A model generated the notes under the pieces. It had not been told where the DNA came from, searched no databases, and was given only the letters and a program-made list of their open reading frames with translations. DNA of 64,000 nucleotides. Origin: Flavobacterium sp. SM15 (GTDB taxonomy: Bacteria; Bacteroidota; Bacteroidia; Flavobacteriales; Flavobacteriaceae). Of the stretch, positions 1-8,206 are shown piece after piece. Position numbers and translations under genes: made by a program. Position 1 is the stretch's first letter, and each line of letters opens with the position of its first letter. The stretch spans positions 248,001-312,000 of the forward strand of contig NZ_JAKLTO010000002.1 in the NCBI RefSeq assembly GCF_022012335.1, given 5' to 3'.

Positions 1-459
1 GCTTTTATAATCGTCATAGTAAGTATTAATCTCATCAACACCAGCCTGAGTAGTATCTACAAACTTAAATGTAAAGGCCATGTCTTTTAATGTCTTTTTG
101 GTATTGAAATACTCGTCAGTATAAACTTCCGTGATTTTTCCTGTTTTAATACCTTTTAAAAGAACATCAAACAAAGAACGACGCTCTTTACCAATATTAG
201 CAGTATCAACTGGAAAATATAAAGGGAAATTTACACGCTCATCAAGATCGATGATCTCGCAAGTTGTCTTACCCATTAATACATCACGGTCATGAACATA
301 ACCATACGGTAATGGCTTATCATTGTCCGCATTCATTTGCGCTGCAGTCTTTTTACCAATCTCCTCTGGAGTCTTAGCGTTTAAAAGATTTGACTGAGCA
401 AATGAAGCATAGCTTCCTGCTACTGCAAAAAATACTACTAAAAAATTTCTCAATTTCAT
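1..459 (-). CDS. gldN: Gliding motility / T9SS protein GldN, 3' end cut by window edge
   Basis: The visible part is 153 codons from an ATG at 459; the gene continues past position 1. It opens with a signal peptide of about 22 residues ending in Ala-Gln, so the protein is periplasmic. GldN (PorN in Porphyromonas) forms a periplasmic ring with the lipoprotein GldK under the outer membrane and is required for type IX secretion and gliding. The call rests on the N-terminal sequence, which resembles GldN, and on its place directly downstream of gldM in the order gldK-gldL-gldM-gldN. The gap to gldM is about 50 bp with no terminator, so it is probably the last or next-to-last gene of this operon. 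No C-terminal features can be assessed. Confidence 0.9.
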   Translation of the reverse strand, partial: MKLRNFLVVFFAVAGSYASFAQSNLLNAKTPEEIGKKTAAQMNADNDKPLPYGYVHDRDVLMGKTTCEIIDLDERVNFPLYFPVDTANIGKERRSLFDVLLKGIKTGKITEVYTDEYFNTKKTLKDMAFTFKFVDTTQAGVDEINTYYDDYKS

Positions 460-509
460 GTTCAAAAATTAAAGTTATTTAAGCTACTTTTTTATTGCTA
501 CTTAAATTA

Positions 510-2051
510 TTATTGAATTTCGTATGTTACAGGAGCACATTTTCCAGTAACAACATTTGCTGACACACCAATAATCTTAGTTTTGATGTCAGAGATAATA
601 ATAGCATCACCTCTTCCTGCTTTCGCCATTGCAGCTTTACATTGAGCATTAACTCTGTCTCCATTTACTACTACTGTAGGTTGTCCAGAAACTTTAAATG
701 TAAACTGTGTAACTTGGAAAGACAAGTCATATAAGAAATCTGGTAAGATTGCAGTAACCTGAGCAACTTCCAATCTTGATTTACTACCTTTAGCAGAACC
801 AGTTTCTCCAGCGATTCTTCCAACTGGTGGAGGAATATTTTTAATACGGAATACTTTCTTATCAGAAACTGTCTTACCATCTGGCAACTTACCAGTAGCA
901 GTTACAGTTACTTCAGTACCTGAACCAGGGTTTAAGTTATACTTTCCTTTTCCTGAAGATGTTAAACCAGGAGCAGAAGCAGTTACTTTATCCTCTGCGA
1001 TACCAGCAAAAGAAACCGTCATAGGGTTTGGTAAACCTCTGTAAACCACATTCATTTTATCAGCAGAAATGTTCGCTGAGTTTGGACGAGGTACAACTAC
1101 ATATTTTCCTTCGAATTTTAATGGAATTTCTTTTCCATCTTCTAAGAAACCAAATTGTCCTGTAATATTTTGCTCACCAACTCCTCCAGCTGTCATAGAG
1201 ATAACTGCCTGACCGTTTTCAATTTTACCAGGACCTTTAAAAGATGTTGGTTTTGTGTTCGCATCATAACGACCTAAAACAACTTTACCTTTTACCTGCT
1301 CACCTTGAAAATAAGCATTTTTCTCTAACACAACTATAGCTTGGAAATTTTTCATAGAAGCTGCAGATTTCAATGCATTTCCTAAGAATAAATTGTAAGC
1401 TCCAGCTTCAGTGTTTTTTACATCATTTTGTAATGCTGTAAACAATGTTAAAGTTGACACTGCAGGAAACCCTTTAGTTTTGTAATCTAGGTATTTTACT
1501 TTAACACCTTCTCTATTAGTGATATCAGCTGTTGAAAATTTCTTCTCAATTTCTTGAATAAAAGGAATGTACTTTACATCAGAACCAAGAACTTTTTTCA
1601 AATCAGCTACATATTTGTCAATTTTAGAAACAATTTCAGTTCCTCTTGGACTATAACCGTCTCCTTGAAACCATTTCTCATCAATGGTTGATTTATCCAT
1701 TGCTTCAAAAGGTAATTTTCCAGTTTTCTCATCAACTTCAATACCTTCTGTAACTTCTGCTTTTACTGATTCTAAAAAAGCAGTAAACTCTTTAGAGATT
1801 TTCGCAACCTCTGCAGCTTTTGCCGCAGACTCACCATACTTAGCAGGCTCATCGCTAGCTTTAGTATTTAGTGCAGCCAATAAACTTTCATTTGATTGCT
1901 CAGTTAATTTATTTGACTCATCAAATTTATCGTTGAAATTACCAAAAGCAGTTAATACTTCTTTTGACATATTTAATGCCAACATCGCGATGAAAACCAA
2001 GTACATTAGGTTAATCATCTTCTGTCTAGGGGTTAATTTTCCTCCTGCCAT
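510..2051 (-). CDS. gldM: Gliding motility / T9SS motor protein GldM
   Basis: This 513-residue protein has a short cytoplasmic start rich in Lys, one membrane helix at about residues 12-28 and a long periplasmic part, as in GldM/PorM. GldM and GldL form the inner-membrane motor that uses proton-motive force to drive type IX secretion and gliding; the periplasmic domains of the GldM dimer reach toward the GldK/GldN ring. The length matches the family. It lies between gldL (42 bp upstream) and gldN in the usual order. No defect such as a frameshift or a lost helix is visible. Confidence 0.95.
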   Translation of the reverse strand: MAGGKLTPRQKMINLMYLVFIAMLALNMSKEVLTAFGNFNDKFDESNKLTEQSNESLLAALNTKASDEPAKYGESAAKAAEVAKISKEFTAFLESVKAEVTEGIEVDEKTGKLPFEAMDKSTIDEKWFQGDGYSPRGTEIVSKIDKYVADLKKVLGSDVKYIPFIQEIEKKFSTADITNREGVKVKYLDYKTKGFPAVSTLTLFTALQNDVKNTEAGAYNLFLGNALKSAASMKNFQAIVVLEKNAYFQGEQVKGKVVLGRYDANTKPTSFKGPGKIENGQAVISMTAGGVGEQNITGQFGFLEDGKEIPLKFEGKYVVVPRPNSANISADKMNVVYRGLPNPMTVSFAGIAEDKVTASAPGLTSSGKGKYNLNPGSGTEVTVTATGKLPDGKTVSDKKVFRIKNIPPPVGRIAGETGSAKGSKSRLEVAQVTAILPDFLYDLSFQVTQFTFKVSGQPTVVVNGDRVNAQCKAAMAKAGRGDAIIISDIKTKIIGVSANVVTGKCAPVTYEIQ

Positions 2052-2093
2052 TTCTTCTAACTAGTTTTTAAAAGATTAATAATTTGAAACTAA

Positions 2094-2732
2094 TTAGCCT
2101 CTGTTACTCATTGCAGAAAGCATTCCGCCATATACATTATTTAATGAAGATAAGTTTGCAGTCAATGATTGCATTTGATCTTTCAATTTCAAGTTGTTTT
2201 CAGCAACTTCTTTGTTGATTTCAGCGTTACGAGTAGCACTCTCCAACTGAACTTTATACATACCGTTTAAAGTTTCTAATTGAGTCGCAGCCATTCCCAT
2301 TTCTTCAGCATATTTCTTCTGAGAAGCGATAGCATCTACAGTTGGAGCCATGTTTTTAGCAGCACCTTCGAAATTTTTAATACTGTTCCCTAAGCTAGCC
2401 ATTAACTCACCGTCAATTTTAGCCTCTTTCAACATATTGTCTAATTTTTGAGACAATAAACCTTGTGCTTCTGTAGGGTTTTCAGCTTTTTTAGACTCTC
2501 TTTTTGTTACTTCCCCACCCGCAAGTTCTGGATAAACCAAAGTCCAATCTAATTCTTTTTCAACAGGATCGAATGCTGACAAAGCAAAGATTGCCGCTTC
2601 AGTCAAAAGACCAACTACCAACATCGTTCCAGCTCCTGGCCAGTGCATCAATTTAAATAATGCTCCAACGATTACCACTGCCGCTCCCATACCGTAAGCG
2701 AAATTCATAACTTTTTTAGGAAGTAATGCCAT
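2094..2732 (-). CDS. gldL: Gliding motility / T9SS motor protein GldL
   Basis: The 212-residue protein has two N-terminal membrane helices (about residues 9-29 and 36-54) followed by a cytoplasmic, largely helical tail, which is the GldL/PorL plan. A single acidic residue, Glu45, lies inside the second helix. GldL proteins use such a buried Glu in proton-driven motor function, so this is its likely equivalent here; that residue match is inferred by position. The partner is GldM, encoded next. The gene lies 58 bp downstream of gldK in the same direction, which supports cotranscription. Confidence 0.95.
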   Translation of the reverse strand: MALLPKKVMNFAYGMGAAVVIVGALFKLMHWPGAGTMLVVGLLTEAAIFALSAFDPVEKELDWTLVYPELAGGEVTKRESKKAENPTEAQGLLSQKLDNMLKEAKIDGELMASLGNSIKNFEGAAKNMAPTVDAIASQKKYAEEMGMAATQLETLNGMYKVQLESATRNAEINKEVAENNLKLKDQMQSLTANLSSLNNVYGGMLSAMSNRG

Positions 2733-2790
2733 AATAAATAAATTTTAGTTAGTTAAGTTAATATAAAAAAATGATTGGTTAATTTCTAAA

Positions 2791-4197
2791 TTATTTTTGG
2801 TTTTTTGTATTGCTTGTTCCCATGTAATCCTGAACAGTTCTAAATCCGATGTAAGATCTTGCAGAATCTGCATACTCATAATCACGAGTACTTACCTGTA
2901 AGAAATATGCAACATCTTTCCAAGATCCACCACGAGTAACTTTTCTCTGGTTAGACAAGTCCGGCACGTTAGGGTTCATTGTTGAAACGTATTCGTAAGC
3001 TGCCGGATCATAAGAAGAATCAGTCCACTCCGCTACGTTACCCGCCATGTTGTACAAATGATACTCATTAGGCTCGTAAGACTTAGCCTCCACTGTATAT
3101 AATGCACCATCCGCAGCATAGTCTCCACGATTTGGCTTAAAGTTCGCCAAGAAACAACCTCTGTCGTTTTTAGCATAAGGACCTCCCCATGGATAAGTAC
3201 CTGACTCCAGACCACCTCTTGCAGCATATTCCCACTCAGCCTCAGTTGGCAAACGGAACGAGTTCACCTGATCTCTACCTTTTTTCTTTTTAATATAAGA
3301 GTTCTTATTTAAAGTTCTCCAAGCACAAAATGCTTTTGCTTGTTTCCAAGACACTCCCACTACAGGATAATCCCCATAAGCTTGGTGCCAGAAATAATCA
3401 TTGTGCATAGGCTCATTGTATGAATAAGCAAAGTCTTTAATCCAAACTGTTGTATCAGGATAAATTTGAATGCTTTCATTCTTGATAAATTTACTTCTTT
3501 TTGTTCTGCTACTTCCTACAGTTTTATCTTTAGCTGCAGCCTGAATATCCATCCAAGAGTAACGGAATTTCAATTTAGAAACATCAAAAGTTCTCAAACC
3601 ATTGTACGACTCACTAGCAGGCAAGTACAAAGAATCCATCACCTCTACATAATGCTCATCCGGATATTTCTGAACATCATTATGCAATTTCGGCTTTCTG
3701 TTTAAACGTCTTCCAGCATAAGGATCATCAGAAGTACCTACACTATAATAGTTCTCATACATATATTTATCATATGCAGACATCTTAGTTGTATCCTGAT
3801 CTTTGAAAGCAAAATCTCCAATACTTCCACCTTTTTTCCCACCTTTTCCGTCATTTGGTTTTATATCTTGTTCATCAGCAAGAATAGCAAGTCTTGTTCT
3901 AGTAATGGAATCTTTCACCCATTCCACAAACTGACGGTATTCACTGTTTGTAATCTCTGTTTCATCCATATAAAATGAACGCACTGTAACAGTTTTTGTT
4001 GGAGCATCGGCAATATTAGCTAAATCATCGTCTGACTTACCCATAATGAATGCACCACCAGGAATCAAAGTCATACCATATGGCTTCTCTGGATGCCATT
4101 TTCTTCCTTTCACTCCTACTAGTTCACCTCTGTCGTTCTTGTGACAACTACTAAAGAATAATGATACAAGTGCTGTAAACGCTATGAACTTCTTCAT
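2791..4197 (-). CDS. gldK: Gliding motility / T9SS lipoprotein GldK
   Basis: The 468-residue product begins with a lipoprotein signal whose lipobox Cys is residue 18 (Phe-Ser-Ser-Cys). Most of the rest is a formylglycine-generating-enzyme-like (FGE-sulfatase) fold, recognisable from the C-terminal stretch with RLPTEAEWEYAARGG and a later GFRTV end. In GldK/PorK the fold is structural: the lipoprotein joins GldN in the outer-membrane-attached ring of the type IX system. It is the first gene of the gldKLMN run. A possible promoter lies at 4236-4266. Confidence 0.95.
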   Translation of the reverse strand: MKKFIAFTALVSLFFSSCHKNDRGELVGVKGRKWHPEKPYGMTLIPGGAFIMGKSDDDLANIADAPTKTVTVRSFYMDETEITNSEYRQFVEWVKDSITRTRLAILADEQDIKPNDGKGGKKGGSIGDFAFKDQDTTKMSAYDKYMYENYYSVGTSDDPYAGRRLNRKPKLHNDVQKYPDEHYVEVMDSLYLPASESYNGLRTFDVSKLKFRYSWMDIQAAAKDKTVGSSRTKRSKFIKNESIQIYPDTTVWIKDFAYSYNEPMHNDYFWHQAYGDYPVVGVSWKQAKAFCAWRTLNKNSYIKKKKGRDQVNSFRLPTEAEWEYAARGGLESGTYPWGGPYAKNDRGCFLANFKPNRGDYAADGALYTVEAKSYEPNEYHLYNMAGNVAEWTDSSYDPAAYEYVSTMNPNVPDLSNQRKVTRGGSWKDVAYFLQVSTRDYEYADSARSYIGFRTVQDYMGTSNTKNQK

Positions 4198-4235
4198 ATA
4201 AATCTGGGTTAATTATATTTACATATTTAAGGGCG

Positions 4236-4266
4236 TAAACCTATTTATTTATTTTCTAAAAAACAA
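4236..4266 (-). promoter_or_regulatory. Possible Bacteroidota-type promoter for gldKLMN
   Basis: On the minus strand a TTG (4266-4264) is followed after 20 bp by TAGGTTTA (4243-4236), one base away from the TAnnTTTG consensus. It lies about 40 bp before the gldK start. This is a consensus match only. Confidence 0.4.
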
Positions 4267-4339
4267 TTTTTTTCCTAAAAAAAACTTAAAAAAATCAAAT
4301 TGTTACAAATTATATAGATTTATCGCTATTCTAAACTCT

Positions 4340-5488
4340 TTATATTAAATTTTTCTTTTGTGCCTTCCACCAACGCTCAGGAATTTCCTGATTACTGGCT
4401 GCTAAATAATCATCATAGGTACAAGGCAATAACGTACTTCTTCTTAATTTATTGTTAAGATTCGTTAAAAAAGGTATTTCTATCCACCAACGTTCCGTTT
4501 TATCGCTTTTATAGAAGATCAACTCTTCATCCTCCAACGGTACAATGTATTTTAAATAATCCTCTTTAACTCCGAAAGGATACTCTTTTGAACGGTAATG
4601 AAACCCTTCTATAAAGTACCAAATCACCTGAGCCACCAACATGGATTCAGCTTTTGAATTGTTATGATTAAAAATTCCAAATGAAGTAACTTTATCACTA
4701 ATTCCTGAATAGCGCGAAAGTACACAAATTTCTTTTCCGTTGAATCCATTTGGAATAAAATTTGAAAAATTTCCTGAATCACTTGATTTTACTGAAGTTA
4801 AATCCACAGAAACCAAGTCTGCATCTCGAAAAACAGGCTCTGAAATGGCAGGATTACTACAAACCTCTCCTAATCGATAGGCGTCAAAATATAATTTTTC
4901 AATCAAATCAATTTCTTCCTGCGAATTGAAATACGTTTGAAATCCTATATTACTGTAATTAAACAAATTGTTTGGCTCTTCCACAATCATTTTAGAAAGA
5001 AACGAATCTGCCGGAACTCCCGTTTCCTTTGCAAAATCAAACTTACTATCGATAGCCACCACGTTAACCATCTGCTCCAATTGATCATATGCACGGTACA
5101 TGGCATAAGTCAAATCCTGTGAACCTCCAATAACAACAGGAATCACTTTATTTTTAACCAAGTGAGCCACCGCATTCTTCAGAACATAATACGTATCTTC
5201 AAGGGCGTTTCCCGCCACAATATTTCCCAAATCAACAATTTGCGCCTCCCAGTTACCCGGAAACATACTGTAGAATTCCTTGCGAATGTGCGTAAGATCG
5301 GTATCATACTTATCTTCACCAAAACCACGATTTTCCAAAACCCCAATAATTGCAATAGTTGCTCTTTCAATATTTGGAAATTCCGTCGGAGTATGAAAAA
5401 CAACTTTCTTACCCAAAGTCTGATTACTCAAACCCTGAACAAAGTGCAAAAACTCTTCTTCTAAAGGCTGAAAAAAATCAAATGCCAT
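4340..5488 (-). CDS. Arginase/formimidoylglutamase-fold protein with degenerate metal site
   Basis: This 382-residue protein looks like the ureohydrolase (arginase, agmatinase, formimidoylglutamase) fold, and homologues in Flavobacteriaceae are often named formimidoylglutamase. The three metal-binding motifs are recognisable but eroded. GGDH reads GGSQ (121-124), Asp-x-His-x-Asp reads D147-S-K149-F-D151, and the Ser-x-Asp-x-Asp motif reads S227-V-D229-L-T231. Thus both metal-ligand histidines and one aspartate are lost, and hydrolysis by the usual two-manganese mechanism is unlikely. It starts 2 bp after the topA stop codon, so the two are probably translated together, and gldKLMN follows downstream. 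The function is unknown; a structural or regulatory role is possible. Confidence 0.75.
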   Translation of the reverse strand: MAFDFFQPLEEEFLHFVQGLSNQTLGKKVVFHTPTEFPNIERATIAIIGVLENRGFGEDKYDTDLTHIRKEFYSMFPGNWEAQIVDLGNIVAGNALEDTYYVLKNAVAHLVKNKVIPVVIGGSQDLTYAMYRAYDQLEQMVNVVAIDSKFDFAKETGVPADSFLSKMIVEEPNNLFNYSNIGFQTYFNSQEEIDLIEKLYFDAYRLGEVCSNPAISEPVFRDADLVSVDLTSVKSSDSGNFSNFIPNGFNGKEICVLSRYSGISDKVTSFGIFNHNNSKAESMLVAQVIWYFIEGFHYRSKEYPFGVKEDYLKYIVPLEDEELIFYKSDKTERWWIEIPFLTNLNNKLRRSTLLPCTYDDYLAASNQEIPERWWKAQKKNLI

Positions 5489-5490
5489 GC

Positions 5491-7992
5491 TTATTTCTTT
5501 TTAGTGGTCGTTTTTTTAGCTGTAGTTTTTTTGGCTGCCGTTTTTTTTGCAGGCGCTTTTTTCTCGATAAGTTCTTTCACTTGCTCTAAGGTCATTTTTG
5601 CTGCATCAACGTCTTTACTTAATTCGATTTTGATTTTTCCTTTCAGAATTACCGAACGACCCCAACGTGCTTTTTCCACACGAATTCCTTCGTCTTCCCA
5701 ATTATGAATCACCTTATCGATGTCTTTTTGCAATTTATCTTCAATTAATTCCGTGATGTCGGATTGTGATAAATTATCGAAATTGTATTTTTTACTTACG
5801 TTGATAAAAATGCTGTTCCATTTAATGAACGGACCAAAACGTCCCACACCTTTTTGAACTTCCATCCCTTTATACACAGCGATCGGTGCGTCGGCTTGTT
5901 CTTTTTCCTGAATAAGTTCTGCCGCACGTTCAAAAGTCACATCCAGAGGTTCTTCCCCTTTTGGTAATGAAATAAACGTTTTACCAAAACGAACATAGGG
6001 ACCAAAACGTCCGTTGTTCACTTCCACTTCTTCTCCTTTATAAGTACCTAATATTTTTGGAAGCAAGAATAAATTTAGTGCTTCTTCTAAAGTGATGCTT
6101 CCAATATTCTGTTCCGGACGTAAACTTGCAAATTGCTTGTTTTCCTCATCGATGTCTCCAATCTGAGCCATCGGTCCGAATTTCCCTAAACGAACAGAAA
6201 CTTGTTTTCCCGATTTCGGATCTACTCCCAAAATACGTTCTCCGGTTTCTCTTTCAGCAGTAGTTTCAACCTTAGAGACAATTGGATGGAAATGATTGTA
6301 AAAATCGTTCATCATTTTCGCCCATTCAATATTTCCTTCGGCGATTTCGTCAAAATCCTGCTCTACTTTAGCAGTGAAATTGTAATCCAAAATCGTTTCG
6401 AAGTTTTTCACAAGGAAATCATTAACAATGATTCCAATATCGGTCGGAACCAATTTCCCTTTATCGGAACCAACATTTTCTTTCAGCTCCTGTGCTTTTA
6501 TTTCCGAATTCTTCAAAGTAAGCATTTGATACTTACGCTCCTGCCCTTCAAAGTTTCCTTTTTCTACATAATTTCTATTGATGATGGTCGAAATGGTTGG
6601 CGCATAGGTAGACGGGCGTCCAATTCCTAATTCCTCCAATTTCTTAACCAAAGCTGCTTCGGTATAACGAGCAGCGGGTCTCGTAAAACGTTCCGTTGCC
6701 GTAATATAGTTATTAGCAAGCTTCTCGTTTACTTTTAAAGCTGGCAACATCCCTTCTTGTTCCTCTTCTTCGTCATCATGTCCTTCCAGATACACTTTTA
6801 AGAATCCTTCAAACTTGATTACTTCACCTGTTGCAGCAAAAAGTTCTTTATGATTATTTGCTTCGATTTTCACATTGGTGCGCTCCAATTGCGCATCGCT
6901 CATTTGGGAAGCCAAGGTTCTTTTCCAGATCAAATCATACAAACGCGCCTGATCACGATCAATATCCACCGAATGACGCGACATATCCGTTGGACGAATT
7001 GCCTCGTGCGCCTCTTGTGCCCCTTTAGATTTGGTAGCGTAATTTCTAGGTTTACTGAATTCTTTACCATAAGATTTGATGATTTCCGCTTCTGCAGCCG
7101 CCATCGCTTCGTTGGAAAGGTTCACGCTATCCGTTCTCATATAGGTGATTAATCCCGCTTCGTACAAACGCTGGGCCATCATCATCGTAACACCTACCGG
7201 GAAATACAACTTACGCGCTGCTTCCTGCTGTAAGGTTGACGTGGTAAATGGTGCTGCAGGAGATTTTTTTGTCGGTTTGGTCTCTAAATCCGACACCTTA
7301 TATATAGAACCTATATTTTGTTTTAAGAAATTTTCCGCTTCTTTTTGGGTTGCAAAGTTTTTAGGCAATTTAGCTTTGAAGCTTTTACCGGCTTCGTTGG
7401 TAAATTCCGCAGTTACACTATAAGATGCTTCTGCTTTGAAATTCTGAATTTCTCGTTCGCGTTCTACAATCAAACGAACCGAAACCGATTGTACTCGTCC
7501 GGCAGACAATCCTCCTTTTACTTTTTTCCAAAGCACTGGTGACAGTTCATAACCTACTAAACGGTCTAATACTCTTCGTGCCTGTTGGGCATTTACTAAA
7601 TTATAATCGATTCCACGCGGATTTTCAATTGCTTTCTGAATAGCCGTTTTAGTAATCTCATGAAAAACAATTCGTTTGGTCTTGCTCTGATCCAGTTTCA
7701 ACTCTTCCGCCAAGTGCCATGCAATAGCCTCTCCCTCGCGGTCTTCATCGGAAGCCAACCAAACGGTTTCGGCCGATTTAGACAAATCCTTAAGTTTTTT
7801 TACCAACGCTTTTTTATCGGAGGAAACTTCATATTTCGGTTTGAAATTATTATTCACATCCACTCCGATTTCCTTAGACGGAAGATCCGCAATATGTCCA
7901 TAACTGGATTCTACCTGATATTCTTTCCCCAGGAATTTCTCGATGGTTTTTGCCTTTGCCGGCGACTCAACGATTACTAAATTCTTTGCCAT
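5491..7992 (-). CDS. topA: DNA topoisomerase I (type IA)
   Basis: The 833-residue enzyme relaxes negative supercoils by passing DNA through a single-strand break. A Toprim domain is at the N-terminus (acidic DEDREGEA motif), and the catalytic tyrosine is Tyr284 in the motif ITYMRTDS. The C-terminal third carries several short topoisomerase repeats of the form G-x-FGP (for example RLGKFGP, NNGRFGP, GVGRFGP) instead of zinc fingers. The last 25 or so residues are a Lys/Ala/Thr tail resembling histone H1 tails, probably for non-specific DNA binding. The gene is divergent from miaB, and the arginase-fold gene follows 2 bp after its stop. Confidence 0.97.
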   Translation of the reverse strand: MAKNLVIVESPAKAKTIEKFLGKEYQVESSYGHIADLPSKEIGVDVNNNFKPKYEVSSDKKALVKKLKDLSKSAETVWLASDEDREGEAIAWHLAEELKLDQSKTKRIVFHEITKTAIQKAIENPRGIDYNLVNAQQARRVLDRLVGYELSPVLWKKVKGGLSAGRVQSVSVRLIVEREREIQNFKAEASYSVTAEFTNEAGKSFKAKLPKNFATQKEAENFLKQNIGSIYKVSDLETKPTKKSPAAPFTTSTLQQEAARKLYFPVGVTMMMAQRLYEAGLITYMRTDSVNLSNEAMAAAEAEIIKSYGKEFSKPRNYATKSKGAQEAHEAIRPTDMSRHSVDIDRDQARLYDLIWKRTLASQMSDAQLERTNVKIEANNHKELFAATGEVIKFEGFLKVYLEGHDDEEEEQEGMLPALKVNEKLANNYITATERFTRPAARYTEAALVKKLEELGIGRPSTYAPTISTIINRNYVEKGNFEGQERKYQMLTLKNSEIKAQELKENVGSDKGKLVPTDIGIIVNDFLVKNFETILDYNFTAKVEQDFDEIAEGNIEWAKMMNDFYNHFHPIVSKVETTAERETGERILGVDPKSGKQVSVRLGKFGPMAQIGDIDEENKQFASLRPEQNIGSITLEEALNLFLLPKILGTYKGEEVEVNNGRFGPYVRFGKTFISLPKGEEPLDVTFERAAELIQEKEQADAPIAVYKGMEVQKGVGRFGPFIKWNSIFINVSKKYNFDNLSQSDITELIEDKLQKDIDKVIHNWEDEGIRVEKARWGRSVILKGKIKIELSKDVDAAKMTLEQVKELIEKKAPAKKTAAKKTTAKKTTTKKK

Positions 7993-8011
7993 TTACTCTT
8001 TATTTGAACCG

Positions 8012-8019
8012 CAAAAGTA
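8012..8019 (-). promoter_or_regulatory. Predicted -7 element of the topA promoter
   Basis: The minus strand reads TACTTTTG, a perfect TAnnTTTG match, 19 bp before the topA start codon. No clear TTG -33 element is seen at the usual distance. Confidence 0.45.
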
Positions 8020-8086
8020 TAGGAATTTTTTAAATATTGCGTTTTTGTTAATTTTAAAAGTCAATTTTACCGACAAGTGGAAAATA

Positions 8087-8107
8087 TACCTATATAATAT
8101 ATAGGTA
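8087..8107. promoter_or_regulatory. Perfect 21-bp palindrome between topA and miaB
   Basis: Two arms, ACCTATATA and TATATAGGT, flank a single central A (8097), and one further T-A pair extends the repeat on each side. It lies in the 214-bp divergent region, upstream of the predicted topA -7 element and about 40 bp upstream of the miaB -33 element. It has the form of a dimeric regulator site. No regulator can be assigned from sequence. Confidence 0.5.
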
Positions 8108-8144
8108 GAAAATTGCAATCAAAATGTTAAACAAATCTGCCATC

Positions 8145-8176
8145 TTGTCATAAAGTCAAATTTAGTATTATCTTTG
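8145..8176 (+). promoter_or_regulatory. Predicted miaB promoter
   Basis: TTG (8145-8147) and TATCTTTG (8169-8176) are 21 bp apart, matching the Bacteroidota primary-sigma consensus TTG-N(17-23)-TAnnTTTG. The expected start of transcription is about 8183, giving a short leader before the ATG at 8207. Confidence 0.65.
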
Positions 8177-8206
8177 CGAACTGATTTTTACACTTTGAAG
8201 TGATTT

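Noticed and set aside
1684..2064. Plus-strand ORF of 126 codons opposite gldM
   Set aside because: It is entirely antisense to gldM, shows no family resemblance and begins and ends inside or beside that gene; long antisense frames like this recur opposite most genes here.
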